Positions 21,163 to 30,272 of a DNA stretch of 64,000 nucleotides are shown here, piece by piece (position 1 is the stretch's first letter; each line of letters opens with the position of its first letter). Under the pieces are notes generated by a model. That model made no database searches, was not told where the DNA came from, and was given only the letters and a program-made list of their open reading frames with translations. Position numbers and translations under genes: made by a program. Source of the DNA: Fulvia fulva (taxonomy: Eukaryota; Ascomycota; Dothideomycetes; Mycosphaerellales; Mycosphaerellaceae). The stretch covers positions 7,936,001 through 8,000,000 of the forward strand of contig NC_063012.1 of assembly GCF_020509005.1 (NCBI RefSeq). The letters run 5' to 3'.

Positions 21163-24100
21163 ACCCGAACTTCCTAGGACAGAAAGAGCATGAGATTGAG
21201 AGACACGGAACGCAAGAGACGGTAACAGACTATAGTGAGGAGCTTAAGATATCGGCATGCGCACTGGATAAGCAACAGCCAGCTGTGTACCCTCACATAG
21301 TGTTACCCGTAATGATACAACAGAGAAAGGCTCGAGGCCTTGTAGATTCTGCTTCCACCTCTCTCTTTCTTGACTGGAAATTCACACGCAAATACACAAT
21401 ACCCCTGATCCCTTTGACGCAAAGCCGACGACTAACACTGGGAGATGGAACGGCCACTGCGCGGCAGATTACACACGCGGCCCCTGTAGACGTAGTCATA
21501 GGCGATCATCACGAGCAAATGTTATGCTACGTCACCGACCTCGAATACGACATCGTCTTTGGCCTGCCGTGGCTTACAGCGCACAACCCAAACATCTTCT
21601 GGGAGACAGGCGAGGTGGCATTCAGGTCGGATTACTGCTTTGGTCACTGTCTACAGAATAAGACACCGACAACAGTGCAATCCCTGAACCACCGCGAGAA
21701 GAAGAAGCAGGCACCAGTACGGTACGGACCAGAGCCCTTCACTGGAGATGTAGCGAGCTTCACAGCAGGAGGAGCAGAGCTGAATGCCTCATCATATGAC
21801 CTGGAAGACATAGACGATGAAGAAGTGGACTGCCAGGGCGTTTCTCAACGCGCGTGGGGGATGTACGCGCACCGGCCTGGGGCTGAGTGCTTCTACATCA
21901 TGCCCACTAGGCGTGAGAGCGACGGCGGAGAGCTTAAGCTGAGTGCAATGGCTGCTGATGATCTGGACCAATTCTTGAACAAGCAGTTCAATCACAACCC
22001 GAAGGAGAAGTTGCCGCCAATGTACCACGATATTGCGGACGCTTTCTCAGCTAAGGATCATGAAGGACTCCCACCTCACCGACTAGGCGTAGATCATGAG
22101 ATTCACATTAAGCCTGATGGTCCACAAGAGCCACCATACCGCAAGCCCTACGGCCTAGCTGAGAAGGAGAACGAGGCAGTTAAAAAATGGCTAGACGAGC
22201 AAACATCTGAAGGGAAGGTGCGGAAAGCAGGGCAAAAGACGAACCAGTCTCCTGCACCAGTGCTAGTGGTACGTAAGCCTGGAGGTGGGCTGCGTGTTTG
22301 TATCGACTACAGAGGATTGAATGCGATCACTATCAAGAACCGGTATCCGATTCCCTTGATACAAGAGACGCTCAACCGCATGCACGGCAAGAAGTACTTC
22401 ACAAAGCTGGACATTGTAGCAGCCTTCAACAAGTTACGGATAGCTGAAGGGCACGAGTGGTTGACAGCGTTTGCGACACGATACGGCATCTACGAGTGTC
22501 TAGTGTTGCCATTCGGCTTGTGCAACGGACCAGCATCGTTCCAATCATACATCAACAAGGTCTTGCAAGAACACCTAGACGACTTTGTGTCGGCCTACCT
22601 GGATGACGTACTTATCTTCAGTGACACCTTGGAGGAGCACATTGAACACGTGCGGAAGGTTCTCACCAAGCTACGCGATGCAGGACTTACAGTGGACATC
22701 GACAAAAGCGAATTCCACCAACAGAAGGTGAAGTATCTTGGGCTAATCATAACCCCTGACGGCATCGAGATGGACCCCGAGAAACTCGAATGTATTCAGA
22801 CATGGGAAGCTCCTGAGAACCTGAAGGATGTCCAGGCCTTCCTTGGATTTGCCAACTTCTACAGGCGATTCATCGAAGCATTTTCGCGCATAGCTGCTCC
22901 TCTCACAAACCTGACCAAGTCGGACGGACCAAGCAATCACAAGAACAGAAGGATTCAATGGTCACTAGATTGCCAACGAGCCTTTGACAATTTGAAAGCT
23001 GCGTTCAGCAAAGCCGGCATGCTCGCACATTACGTGCCAGGCAGGGAAACAGTAATAGAGACAGATTCTTCAGATTTTGTGAACGCCGGCGTGCTTTCGC
23101 AGTATGACGAGAATGGTGTGCTACATCCTGTGGCCTTCTACTCGAAGAAGTTGAGTCCACAGGAGTGCAATTATGAAATCTATGATAAGGAACTGTTAGC
23201 CATCATCAAGGCTTTTGAGGAATGGAGACCCGAGCTCGCCTGCGAGGCAGATGATGAGGACTCACAGCCAGTCAAGATTTACACCGACCACAAGAACCTG
23301 GAATACTTCATGACGACAAAGCAGCTAAATCGGCGACAAGCGCGTTGGGCTGAGTTCTTGTCACAGTTCAACTTCAAGATAATATACCGTCCAGGACTTC
23401 AAGGTACAAAGCCAGACAGCCTGACGAGACGCAGCCAGGACCTTCCGCAGGGGGTGGACGACCCTCGGAACCAGCATCAGCATCAGACATTGCTGCCTCC
23501 TAAGCGATTCCTTAAGATCGCCTCACTACAGGCAACAGTAGAAGATGCGCCGGAAGAAGAGGAACCAGTACCGCTAAACCCTGAAGCTGAAGAGTTTATG
23601 CCTACAGAACGAGATGCGCCTACTGAACAACCGGCGACGCGTGAAAGTCAGCGGGAAGCCGAACTCGAGTATCGAATGTCGACGGCGTACGTAACCGATA
23701 ACGAGCTCAAGACCGCGATTAAGGACCTGCAGAAAGACCGCACTCCTACACTGCTACAGAGAGCGAAGATTCACCCAGCACACTGCAAAGTGGATGGCGA
23801 CCTGCTATATGTTCGAAACCAATACGACGGCTGGAGCTTATGGGTACCAAATGACCAAGCTTTACAGACCAGGATAATCAAGATAAACCATGACGCTCCA
23901 GCAGCAGGCCATCCAGGACGAGCTCGCACTTATGAACTCGTAGCACGTGAATTCTACTGGCCTGGATTAGCGAGATCCGTGCGCAGATACACCGCGAATT
24001 GCCGCACCTGCCGTACAACAAAATCTCTGCACTCCCAGCCACTAGGATTACTACAGCCACTTCCTGTTCCAGATCGGCCTTGGAAACACATTGCAGTCGA

Positions 24101-25811
24101 CTTCGTTGTCGGACTCCCAGACAGCACTCTTGACGGCATGGTCTACAACAACATTATGACCGTCACTGACAGGCTCACTAAGGAAGTCGAGCTGATCCCT
24201 ATTGGCGCAATGACAGCACAGAATACGGCAAGGCTTTTCCTCAAACATGTGTTCTGTCGGCGCGGGTTTCCTGACACCATTACATCAGACCGTGGCAAGC
24301 AGTGGGTTGCTACCTTCTGGAAGAAACTCTGCAAGATGCTCCGCACAAATCGCAAGCTGAGTTCTTCGTATCACCCAGAAACTGATGGACAGTCAGAACG
24401 CACTAACCAGGCGATGGAACAGTATCTCCGCATGTTCACCAACGAGGCACAGGATGACTGGGCAGAATGGCTGTGCCTTGCTCAGTTCGCGATCAACAAT
24501 CACCTGTCTGAGACTACTGGTGTGTCGCCGTTCTACGCCACCTTAGGATACAACCCTGAGTTCATAGAGCGAGTTGACCTGAACGCTGGAAAGGAGGGAG
24601 GACTGACCACTCTCCAGCGACTGGACGCGCGATCAGCAGAAACCTTTGTGCGTCGAATTTGCGAGCTTCACAAACACCTTCAAGAGAATATGCGAATGTC
24701 ACAAGCTCTCCAAGCAGAGGCAGCAAACCGCCACCGAAGCATTCCTCCAGACTACAAGGTGGGTGATTGGGTGTATCTTAGCACCAAGAACATCCGCACG
24801 ACTCGACCATCTAAGAAGCTGGACAGGAGATATGCCGGCCCTTACCAGATCACGGAAGTTATGCCGGCCAGACTCTCTTATCGACTGAAACTATCAGACG
24901 CTCTAGTAGGACTTGATAACTGCTTCCACACCTCACTACTACAACGAGCCGACCACCCCGATTTCCCACCACTTGAAGGGCAGCATCTGGCGCCGCCACC
25001 ACCGATAACTATCGAACCTGACACCACCGAGGCTGATGCAGCAGCCGATGTAGTGGCAGCACCTACGCACATGTACGAGGTGGAAAAGATCCTTGACATG
25101 TACACCCGTAAGCGGGCAGGCAAGGTGAAGAAGGGGCACAAGCGCAAAGTAGATACATGGTACAAGGTGAAATGGGCTGGATATCAGAACGAAGAGGATG
25201 GTGAGACCTGGCAACCTGCAGAGGACATGCTTGAACACGCAGCCGCCGCTGTTGCAGACTTTCACCATAACCGGCCGGAGTTGTCTACGCCTGTAGGCTT
25301 CGCAGCTCCATCTGACTGGTCCCTACCAGCCACTGAGATACTCGGGCTCAACTCGATCAGGGTCATTCCGAAAGACACCGTCACGAATGAGTCGCCTCGA
25401 GCCTTGCCTCTAATAGAATCTGCTCCGCACATATTCGATACTCGAGTGGAGCCTACAGAGCCTGCAATGATACCCAACTTTGGTCATAAGGATCATACGC
25501 GAGTGCGAGCCGAAGACAGACTTAGATCTGGGGCAAGCCAGCTAACTAGGCAACATGTTTCTCGAAGGAAGCCGGTCGAGGATAGTCTTGATAGAGCGAA
25601 TGCGATGTTATCGGATGACGACAGGGCACTAGAGGATGATTCGGCGTTCGCGCGATTATGGAGCTCGACAGGCAAGTGGCCTCACAAGGTGAATAACGCT
25701 CAGAGGACTGAGGCGTGTTTTGGGAGGGGGGGTACTGTCACGGGCAGCCCGCGACCCCTCACTGTAGCTGCGTCGGCCCGGCTGAACCGCGGACCTTCTG
25801 CATCGGGTTAG
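21120..25811 (+). CDS. Pol polyprotein of Gypsy C (protease, RT, RNase H, integrase, chromodomain), made as Gag-Pol
   Basis: The pol frame is -1 to gag; an in-frame ATG at 21015 lies inside gag and is probably not used. Residues here are numbered from that ATG. Protease: active site VDSAS (Asp111, with Ala where Gly is usual). RT: YLDD at 528-531. RNase H: first Asp at 684, with the family's YDKELLAI segment. Integrase: zinc finger H959-x6-H966-x29-C996-x2-C999, then a DDE core D1029-x62-D1092-x35-E1128. A chromodomain-like module lies at about 1353-1422, which in chromoviruses guides insertion to marked heterochromatin. The stop is inside the 3' LTR, so the last ~24 residues are LTR-encoded. 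Predicted Gag-Pol is about 2264 residues. No broken frame or lost catalytic residue was seen except the unusual protease Ala. Confidence 0.93.
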   Translation, partial: GKWHDRCLSVVDSGHPNFLGQKEHEIERHGTQETVTDYSEELKISACALDKQQPAVYPHIVLPVMIQQRKARGLVDSASTSLFLDWKFTRKYTIPLIPLTQSRRLTLGDGTATARQITHAAPVDVVIGDHHEQMLCYVTDLEYDIVFGLPWLTAHNPNIFWETGEVAFRSDYCFGHCLQNKTPTTVQSLNHREKKKQAPVRYGPEPFTGDVASFTAGGAELNASSYDLEDIDDEEVDCQGVSQRAWGMYAHRPGAECFYIMPTRRESDGGELKLSAMAADDLDQFLNKQFNHNPKEKLPPMYHDIADAFSAKDHEGLPPHRLGVDHEIHIKPDGPQEPPYRKPYGLAEKENEAVKKWLDEQTSEGKVRKAGQKTNQSPAPVLVVRKPGGGLRVCIDYRGLNAITIKNRYPIPLIQETLNRMHGKKYFTKLDIVAAFNKLRIAEGHEWLTAFATRYGIYECLVLPFGLCNGPASFQSYINKVLQEHLDDFVSAYLDDVLIFSDTLEEHIEHVRKVLTKLRDAGLTVDIDKSEFHQQKVKYLGLIITPDGIEMDPEKLECIQTWEAPENLKDVQAFLGFANFYRRFIEAFSRIAAPLTNLTKSDGPSNHKNRRIQWSLDCQRAFDNLKAAFSKAGMLAHYVPGRETVIETDSSDFVNAGVLSQYDENGVLHPVAFYSKKLSPQECNYEIYDKELLAIIKAFEEWRPELACEADDEDSQPVKIYTDHKNLEYFMTTKQLNRRQARWAEFLSQFNFKIIYRPGLQGTKPDSLTRRSQDLPQGVDDPRNQHQHQTLLPPKRFLKIASLQATVEDAPEEEEPVPLNPEAEEFMPTERDAPTEQPATRESQREAELEYRMSTAYVTDNELKTAIKDLQKDRTPTLLQRAKIHPAHCKVDGDLLYVRNQYDGWSLWVPNDQALQTRIIKINHDAPAAGHPGRARTYELVAREFYWPGLARSVRRYTANCRTCRTTKSLHSQPLGLLQPLPVPDRPWKHIAVDFVVGLPDSTLDGMVYNNIMTVTDRLTKEVELIPIGAMTAQNTARLFLKHVFCRRGFPDTITSDRGKQWVATFWKKLCKMLRTNRKLSSSYHPETDGQSERTNQAMEQYLRMFTNEAQDDWAEWLCLAQFAINNHLSETTGVSPFYATLGYNPEFIERVDLNAGKEGGLTTLQRLDARSAETFVRRICELHKHLQENMRMSQALQAEAANRHRSIPPDYKVGDWVYLSTKNIRTTRPSKKLDRRYAGPYQITEVMPARLSYRLKLSDALVGLDNCFHTSLLQRADHPDFPPLEGQHLAPPPPITIEPDTTEADAAADVVAAPTHMYEVEKILDMYTRKRAGKVKKGHKRKVDTWYKVKWAGYQNEEDGETWQPAEDMLEHAAAAVADFHHNRPELSTPVGFAAPSDWSLPATEILGLNSIRVIPKDTVTNESPRALPLIESAPHIFDTRVEPTEPAMIPNFGHKDHTRVRAEDRLRSGASQLTRQHVSRRKPVEDSLDRANAMLSDDDRALEDDSAFARLWSSTGKWPHKVNNAQRTEACFGRGGTVTGSPRPLTVAASARLNRGPSASG
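25721..25733 (+). other. Polypurine tract of Gypsy C
   Basis: TGGGAGGGGGGGT lies immediately before the 3' LTR, the expected site of plus-strand DNA priming. It is also within the pol reading frame. Confidence 0.85.
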
Positions 25812-25919
25812 CGCGGCTTGGCTTTACTTTATAACTTCGCCGCGCCTCGCGCTCCTCTTTCGTAGCTTCGTAGAACAACAACTATCTCATTCGGACCCTA
25901 TGGTACGCGCGCCCTTACA
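25736..25919 (+). repeat. 3' LTR of Gypsy C
   Basis: 184 bp, identical as read to 18698-18881, followed by the target-duplication copy CTTCC (25920-25924). It contains the pol stop codon at 25809-25811. Confidence 0.95.
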
Positions 25920-25924
25920 CTTCC

Positions 25925-26581
25925 GGTATTTAAAGACGCGTTTTTCGATATATTTACCGCGTCAAACTATAAGAAGGCCTTTAATGCTATAGGATTAGTT
26001 CCTATTAACTCGTAAGTAGTACTTAATCGCCTTAATATACGCCTACAAACCCCGCTAGGACTACCTTCGCCTTAGACGACATTATAGGAGTCTTAAACTC
26101 CGAGTAATTCGAAGGAGTTTACGTCGTAATCTAAGCTTATATACGACGCTATACTAAGCAACTCTAAAACAGCTTATAATAGCTTCTCTTAGCTTATAAA
26201 AGGCGGCAAAGTAATACTATAAGAGAATGCGCTTCTTAGAGCTCGTAACTCTTAGCTTAAACGATAGGTTAAGACTCTTATAAAGCGCCGATCTTATAAA
26301 TAAAAGCGTCTCTAGTACGGCGGGGTCTTAGAGTATAGAGTTAGCTTGTTATAGGTGGTCGTCAAGTCGTTAAAGGCTATAGAATAGTTAAAGAAGAGTC
26401 GTAGGTTAGAGGGTACGAAAGAGGGCTAGCTAAGTAGACGGCGGTATAGTAACTACGGTCGGACTAGCTATAACGTACGAACGTACTAGGAAGACAAAGA
26501 GAATAATTCTAAAATAGGGAACAGTATTAAGTTCACTAGTTCTTCATTTGATAGTAGTGAAAATGATTAATGAAGAATGCG
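25925..26581 (+). pseudogene. Fot1/pogo-type transposase relic (Pogo-2), 3' part
   Basis: Resumes the frame broken at 18697; the text around VFKDAFFDIFTASN continues the typical region downstream of the third Asp in pogo transposases. A charged C-terminal tail with RIP stops follows to about 26510. From about 26530 onward CpA/TpG content returns to normal while still inside the transposon, marking the edge of RIP. Confidence 0.8.
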
Positions 26582-26644
26582 AGTTGGTCGTGCCAAGACA
26601 AAATTCCTAGCTCACTGGTGTTCCCAGCTCACTGGTGCTTTACG
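26582..26644 (-). repeat. Right terminal inverted repeat of Pogo-2 (not RIP-altered)
   Basis: The inverted match of 17574-17629. It keeps its CpA sites and shows two tandem copies of a 17-bp unit (minus strand CACCAGTGAGCTGGGAA then CACCAGTGAGCTAGGAA). Similar sub-terminal repeats can be transposase binding sites; the role is inferred. The outer edge is approximate. Confidence 0.75.
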
Positions 26645-27118
26645 TTATCTTATTTTCTGATTTTTTTAGAAAACTCGCGATTCAGCGGACCGGGAAAGCC
26701 GAGTGCACCAGGTGTTTATGCTAGCGTTCTAGCGAGACTACTGATCGTCATGTCAAGATGTCGAAGATGTGCCGAGAGACGGCGCGAAACATGCATAGCT
26801 AAGACGTGTGCAGTGAACGATTCAAGGCGTCGAGATGAGCGTTAAGAAAATGTCCTTTGGTGGTCTACTACCTAATGTGTAGGAATTCGTTGTTCTGTAC
26901 TGTGCGGGTCATTGGCCATGTCTGTTCACAAAAGAGAGTTGCAGGTGATCGCCTGCAGATCGATTCGGGCATCAGGTCCGTGATCGAGCAAGTACTGAGC
27001 CACAAGCCACTTTCCTTCATTCCCGAGCATGCCTCAATAACACTCGCCGCACATAGCAAACATATCACCTTCAAACCGCTGCAACAGCACAATCTAGACC
27101 TGAGGCCGAGACTCAGCC
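26645..27118 (+). promoter_or_regulatory. Intergenic region upstream of MED7
   Basis: About 470 bp of ordinary-composition DNA between the transposon end and the MED7 start. It must hold the MED7 promoter and 5' UTR, but no specific element (clear TATA box, known operator) can be named. A few open frames here are short or overlap MED7 out of frame and look like noise. Confidence 0.4.
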
Positions 27119-27865
27119 ATGGCAGAACAACTGCCAAATGCGCCGTTTCCAGCTCCCCCACCGTTCTACAGCCACTTCACCAAGCCAAACATAGCTCGTT
27201 TGCGCCAGCTTCGCAGAGAGGCGGGCGTCCCAGTAGCACCCATCGATGCGACAGCAGATGCCACTTCCAAGGAGGACATTGACATCTTCGCGCTCCCCGT
27301 CGAGCTCCGTCACCTGATCCCGCCAGAGCCCCAGGCTGATGGAAAGTACACAGTGTTCGGCAACGCGATCGACCCCGACGCGGCAGAAAGGTCGCTGGCT
27401 GAGCGAGATGTCGAGCAGCTCTACCCATCCGATGGCTCTGTCCGCCTCAATCCTCAACCGCACTTGATAGGGCTGACGCGGTCTATGCTCACCACATTCC
27501 TCGCATTGGCTGGCATTCTCAGCCAGAACCCAGAGCTCTACGAAGAGAAGGTCAAGGACATACACACAATCGCCATGAATATCCACGAGCTGATTAATCA
27601 ATATCGACCGCACCAGGCAAGAGAGACGCTCATTATGATGTTGGAGGAGCGGGTTGACAAGATGAAGAAGGAGAGCCAAGACATCGACCAGGCGAAAGCG
27701 AAGGTGGTCAAGCTGTTGCAAGACATACAGGATATGCAGAGGACGCACGCTCCAAAACACGACGAGCGTAACATGCGAGATGGTATGGTTCAGGTTGCGA
27801 GCGTTACGAAGCGGAAAGCGCGACAGCGCGCAGCATGGGCGACATTGCGGCAGGAAGTTATGTGA
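27119..27865 (+). CDS. MED7: Mediator of RNA polymerase II transcription subunit 7
   Basis: 248 residues, a single exon, usual length for fungal Med7. Med7 belongs to the middle module of Mediator, where it pairs with Med21 and Med31 to pass signals from activators to RNA polymerase II in the nucleus. Recognised from the N-terminal PFYSHFT segment (15-21), the block LPVELRHLIPPEPQ (59-72) followed by GKYTVFG, the PHLIGLTRSMLTTFLALAG helix (114-132), and the helical region with YRPHQARE (162-169) leading into a likely coiled coil (about 170-208). The start ATG has a strong context (GCCATGG). Its stop is 54 bp from the stop of a convergent small gene. Codon use and CpA content are normal, unlike the flanking repeats. 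Confidence 0.93.
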   Translation: MAEQLPNAPFPAPPPFYSHFTKPNIARLRQLRREAGVPVAPIDATADATSKEDIDIFALPVELRHLIPPEPQADGKYTVFGNAIDPDAAERSLAERDVEQLYPSDGSVRLNPQPHLIGLTRSMLTTFLALAGILSQNPELYEEKVKDIHTIAMNIHELINQYRPHQARETLIMMLEERVDKMKKESQDIDQAKAKVVKLLQDIQDMQRTHAPKHDERNMRDGMVQVASVTKRKARQRAAWATLRQEVM

Positions 27866-27919
27866 GCTGGGCAGACGCACGTCCAACTCATACTCATACA
27901 TGGTCGATCGAATCATCAC

Positions 27920-28354
27920 TCATGGCGCAGCACTCTTCTCTTGAATAGCTGCCCTCATCTGCCGGCCAGACTGCTCAGCATTGGCCGCACCCCGTGCATT
28001 GAGGTTTCCAGCACCTGCACCTGCTACTGGCAGTCAGCGACTATCGGATCGAGATATAAGCGCTCGGAAGAACTCACCACTGACGGAGGCGTCCTGCTCG
28101 TGCTCCTCAAGAGTGCTGCCATCCTCCTCGGCCTTCTTGCTGTTCTTGCCAGAGAAGGCTCCAGCTAGCGCTCCGAAGACATTCAGGTTCAGGCCGGCCT
28201 TGGAACACCTTAGTATGAATGCTCATATGACGCAGCAGCTCAAACAACTTACACTGGCGCTGGCCTTTGCGCTCTGCTCTTCATCCTCGATGACGGCGGA
28301 GTTGTCAGCTTTGCTGACATCCTTGGGTTGTTGCTTGCCTACAGCGGTTGCAGT
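27920..28354 (-). CDS. Small spliced gene of unknown function (5' end unresolved)
   Basis: A minus-strand gene between MED7 and COX15. Last exon 27920-28020 (stop at 27920-27922); intron 28021-28077 (GTGAGT donor, CTGAC branch site, CAG acceptor, 57 bp); exon 28078-28198; intron 28199-28252 (GTAAGT donor, AAG acceptor, 54 bp); exon from 28253 upward. Joined, the frame gives about 105 residues: an acidic Lys/Gln/Ser-rich start, a small hydrophobic segment GLNLNVFGALAGAFSG, a Glu/Asp-rich stretch, a Gly/Ala/Asn segment and a basic tail ending SAAP. I do not recognise the family. No in-frame ATG was found; the ATG at 28365 is out of frame, so a further 5' exon is likely. Canonical splice sites keeping frame twice are the main support. 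Confidence 0.6.
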
Positions 28355-28365
28355 CTTGCAGACAT

Positions 28366-28739
28366 GGTTGAAAGCGGAGCGATGTTGTATGAAAGGCTTC
28401 AGGGTAAATGTTCTACAGCTCCACGGATTCGCAGGACGTGGGGTTAATGTTTTGGGCCATACCACTTCTTCTATGGCCGACACGGTGCTTATATTGCAAC
28501 CTTCTTCCACATTGCAGTCAACCAATGACCTATGCGAAACAGGTTTTGCATTGCATGATTTCCGTAATCGAGGAGGGTTGCGTCACTGGCGAGTGTTTCA
28601 GGTTCCCTTGCATGAACCAACTCTGCAGCCCTACAGCTGTGTGGGGAATGACTGTTGCAGCCCATGATAGGCGAAAACAAAAGATGCGCCGGAGTTGAGT
28701 ATGTGCATTATCACGACTTTATCGATTCACCACACTCCT
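28366..28739. other. Region between the small gene and COX15
   Basis: Normal-composition DNA. It probably contains the missing 5' exon or promoter of the small minus-strand gene and the COX15 3' UTR. Open frames on both strands here lack convincing starts or homology. No terminator or RNA gene was recognised. Confidence 0.4.
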
Positions 28740-30272
28740 TCAAGATCTCACCTGGCTAGGAGTCGTCTTGTTTCTCGTCTGCCTCGCAGCTTGTAACACC
28801 AACTTCATGGTTCGTCTCGGTACCCAGACTCTGCTGCCTAGCACGAATACCGTGGTCAACAGTGCGAGAGCTCCAGCTTGATGGGCCGAAGCCAATGGTG
28901 TTGGCACAAGGTACCATAGCGTCGAGATACCGAGCGCGACCTGCACGCTCACCATATGCACCACTCCCATCATGCCACCCTTGGCAGCCTTCGGAAGGCT
29001 AGATCGCACAGCAGGGCTGAAGCGACTGTACGCCCATAACGCAACGATGGCCGTGAACGTGGTCGTTGCGAGGATTCGATGATCAAGCTGGACAAGAACG
29101 GGGTTCTCCAGGGCGTTGCGCCAGTATAGGTCGCTCCGGTCCTCTGTGTGTGAGTAAAAAGGATCAAACATCTCACGCTTCGGCGGTATAATTCCTTGTC
29201 CCATCCATGGGAAGTCGTTGTAGATCAACCCCGCGTCCAGACCAGCGACGAGAGCACCAGACATGGCGGTGATGAAGACTAGAATCGACAAGGCTCCAAC
29301 CATTCGCCTGAACGGTTTCAACTCTGCACGACTCAAGGTCTCCAGCAGCTTAGCACTTTCTGCAGGGTCGCGCAAGAGTCGATGCTCCTGTATGATTCGA
29401 AGCCCATTCCATAGCATGGCTAAGTAGGCAACGAAAGCTGTGCCCAAATGTGCTGCAAGCCGGTACTGACTAACGCGAGGATGCTTGCCTTGCTCGAAAA
29501 GGTCGTCCTTCAGTCCACTCTTCACCATCCACCAGCCGATGATTCCCTGGAAGCCTATCAGACTGCATATACCGACGAGTCTGCCTGCCATCCGCGGCGT
29601 CACTCGCCCCCTGATGATGAAATATGCGGTTGGTACCAGGAAGGTGATGCCCACCACTCTGCCCCATAGTCTGTGTATCCATTCCATCCAATAGATCTGC
29701 TTGAACTCTTCAAGATTCATCCTACTGTTCAACATCTTAAACTCTGGACTGAGCTTGTACCGTGCGAATTCCTGCTCCCAGTCTTCTTGATTTCGAGGTG
29801 GAGTTGAGCCTGTGACTGGTCGCCATTCTGTGATGCTAAGGCCCGATTCCGTCAACCGCGTAAGGCCGCCGAATATGACGATACCAAACACGCTTGCAGC
29901 CGATCCGAGTAACCAGTATGCGACAGACTTGGAGTTGGTCTCGGGCCATGAGGAGGCCTTGGCCGGTGCAGAATGCGTCTTGGGCGATTGACCTATGCTT
30001 CGACCAAGTGCTCCCAGAGGTGACGAACGCGGTTGTGCGTTAATTGCTGAACTCTGCTGTCGGACTTGTGCCGGGCCATGAGAGCGAAATGCTTTGAGGA
30101 AAGGTGACTGACGTGTCGATTGGTATGCGGCGGGATTCTTGGCCTGGTGCTGTAGACATCTCTTGCAGACGAAGGCGTCTTTGAAAGCCTTCTTGAATGC
30201 TAACCGTGCCCGGATGGGCGACATGGCTGCAACCGAAGCCATTGCGGCAGTGTTGGAAGATGTCAGCACCAT
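28740..30272 (-). CDS. COX15: Haem A synthase, cytochrome c oxidase assembly protein COX15
   Basis: Converts haem O to haem A in the mitochondrial inner membrane, with ferredoxin support, for cytochrome c oxidase. From the ATG at 30272 it is 510 residues, one exon. An Arg/Lys/Ser-rich presequence (about 1-100) fits mitochondrial import. Signature GGLTRLTESGLSITEW lies near 135-150, several hydrophobic membrane segments follow, and four conserved haem-ligand-type His are seen: EWIHRLWGR (200), AAHLG (275), QLDHRI (398), SAHQAG (464). The frame is open further to 30338, but that codon is GTG, so ATG 30272 is chosen; ATGs at 30242 and 30224 are also possible. RIP-damaged LTR DNA begins about 240 bp upstream. 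Confidence 0.95.
   Translation of the reverse strand: MVLTSSNTAAMASVAAMSPIRARLAFKKAFKDAFVCKRCLQHQAKNPAAYQSTRQSPFLKAFRSHGPAQVRQQSSAINAQPRSSPLGALGRSIGQSPKTHSAPAKASSWPETNSKSVAYWLLGSAASVFGIVIFGGLTRLTESGLSITEWRPVTGSTPPRNQEDWEQEFARYKLSPEFKMLNSRMNLEEFKQIYWMEWIHRLWGRVVGITFLVPTAYFIIRGRVTPRMAGRLVGICSLIGFQGIIGWWMVKSGLKDDLFEQGKHPRVSQYRLAAHLGTAFVAYLAMLWNGLRIIQEHRLLRDPAESAKLLETLSRAELKPFRRMVGALSILVFITAMSGALVAGLDAGLIYNDFPWMGQGIIPPKREMFDPFYSHTEDRSDLYWRNALENPVLVQLDHRILATTTFTAIVALWAYSRFSPAVRSSLPKAAKGGMMGVVHMVSVQVALGISTLWYLVPTPLASAHQAGALALLTTVFVLGSRVWVPRRTMKLVLQAARQTRNKTTPSQVRS

Larger units (their letters stand above)
18698..25919 (+). mobile_element. Gypsy C: intact, apparently recent Ty3/Gypsy chromovirus-type retrotransposon
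   Basis: A complete 7222-bp element: 184-bp LTRs with no difference I can read, flanked by a perfect 5-bp duplication CTTCC (18693-18697 and 25920-25924). It has full-length gag and pol frames and a polypurine tract. Unlike everything around it, it keeps normal CpA/TpG content and has no RIP stops, so it inserted into the already degraded Pogo-2 after RIP had acted there. Related RIP-degraded copies (53041-55002; LTR at 32550-32732) show the family was mutated earlier. It may still be able to move; that is inference. Confidence 0.95.

Noticed and set aside
3141..26644. Possible Starship-type giant element
   Set aside because: No tyrosine-recombinase (DUF3435) captain, cargo gene set or long terminal signature was recognised; the region is explained by ordinary nested transposons.
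26857..27282. 141-codon plus-strand frame overlapping the MED7 start
   Set aside because: Overlaps MED7 in another frame and shows no recognisable domain; MED7 is convincing.
27941..28698. Plus-strand open frames (up to 228 codons) between MED7 and COX15
   Set aside because: They begin at non-ATG codons, have low-complexity translations, and lie opposite the spliced minus-strand gene; treated as antisense noise.
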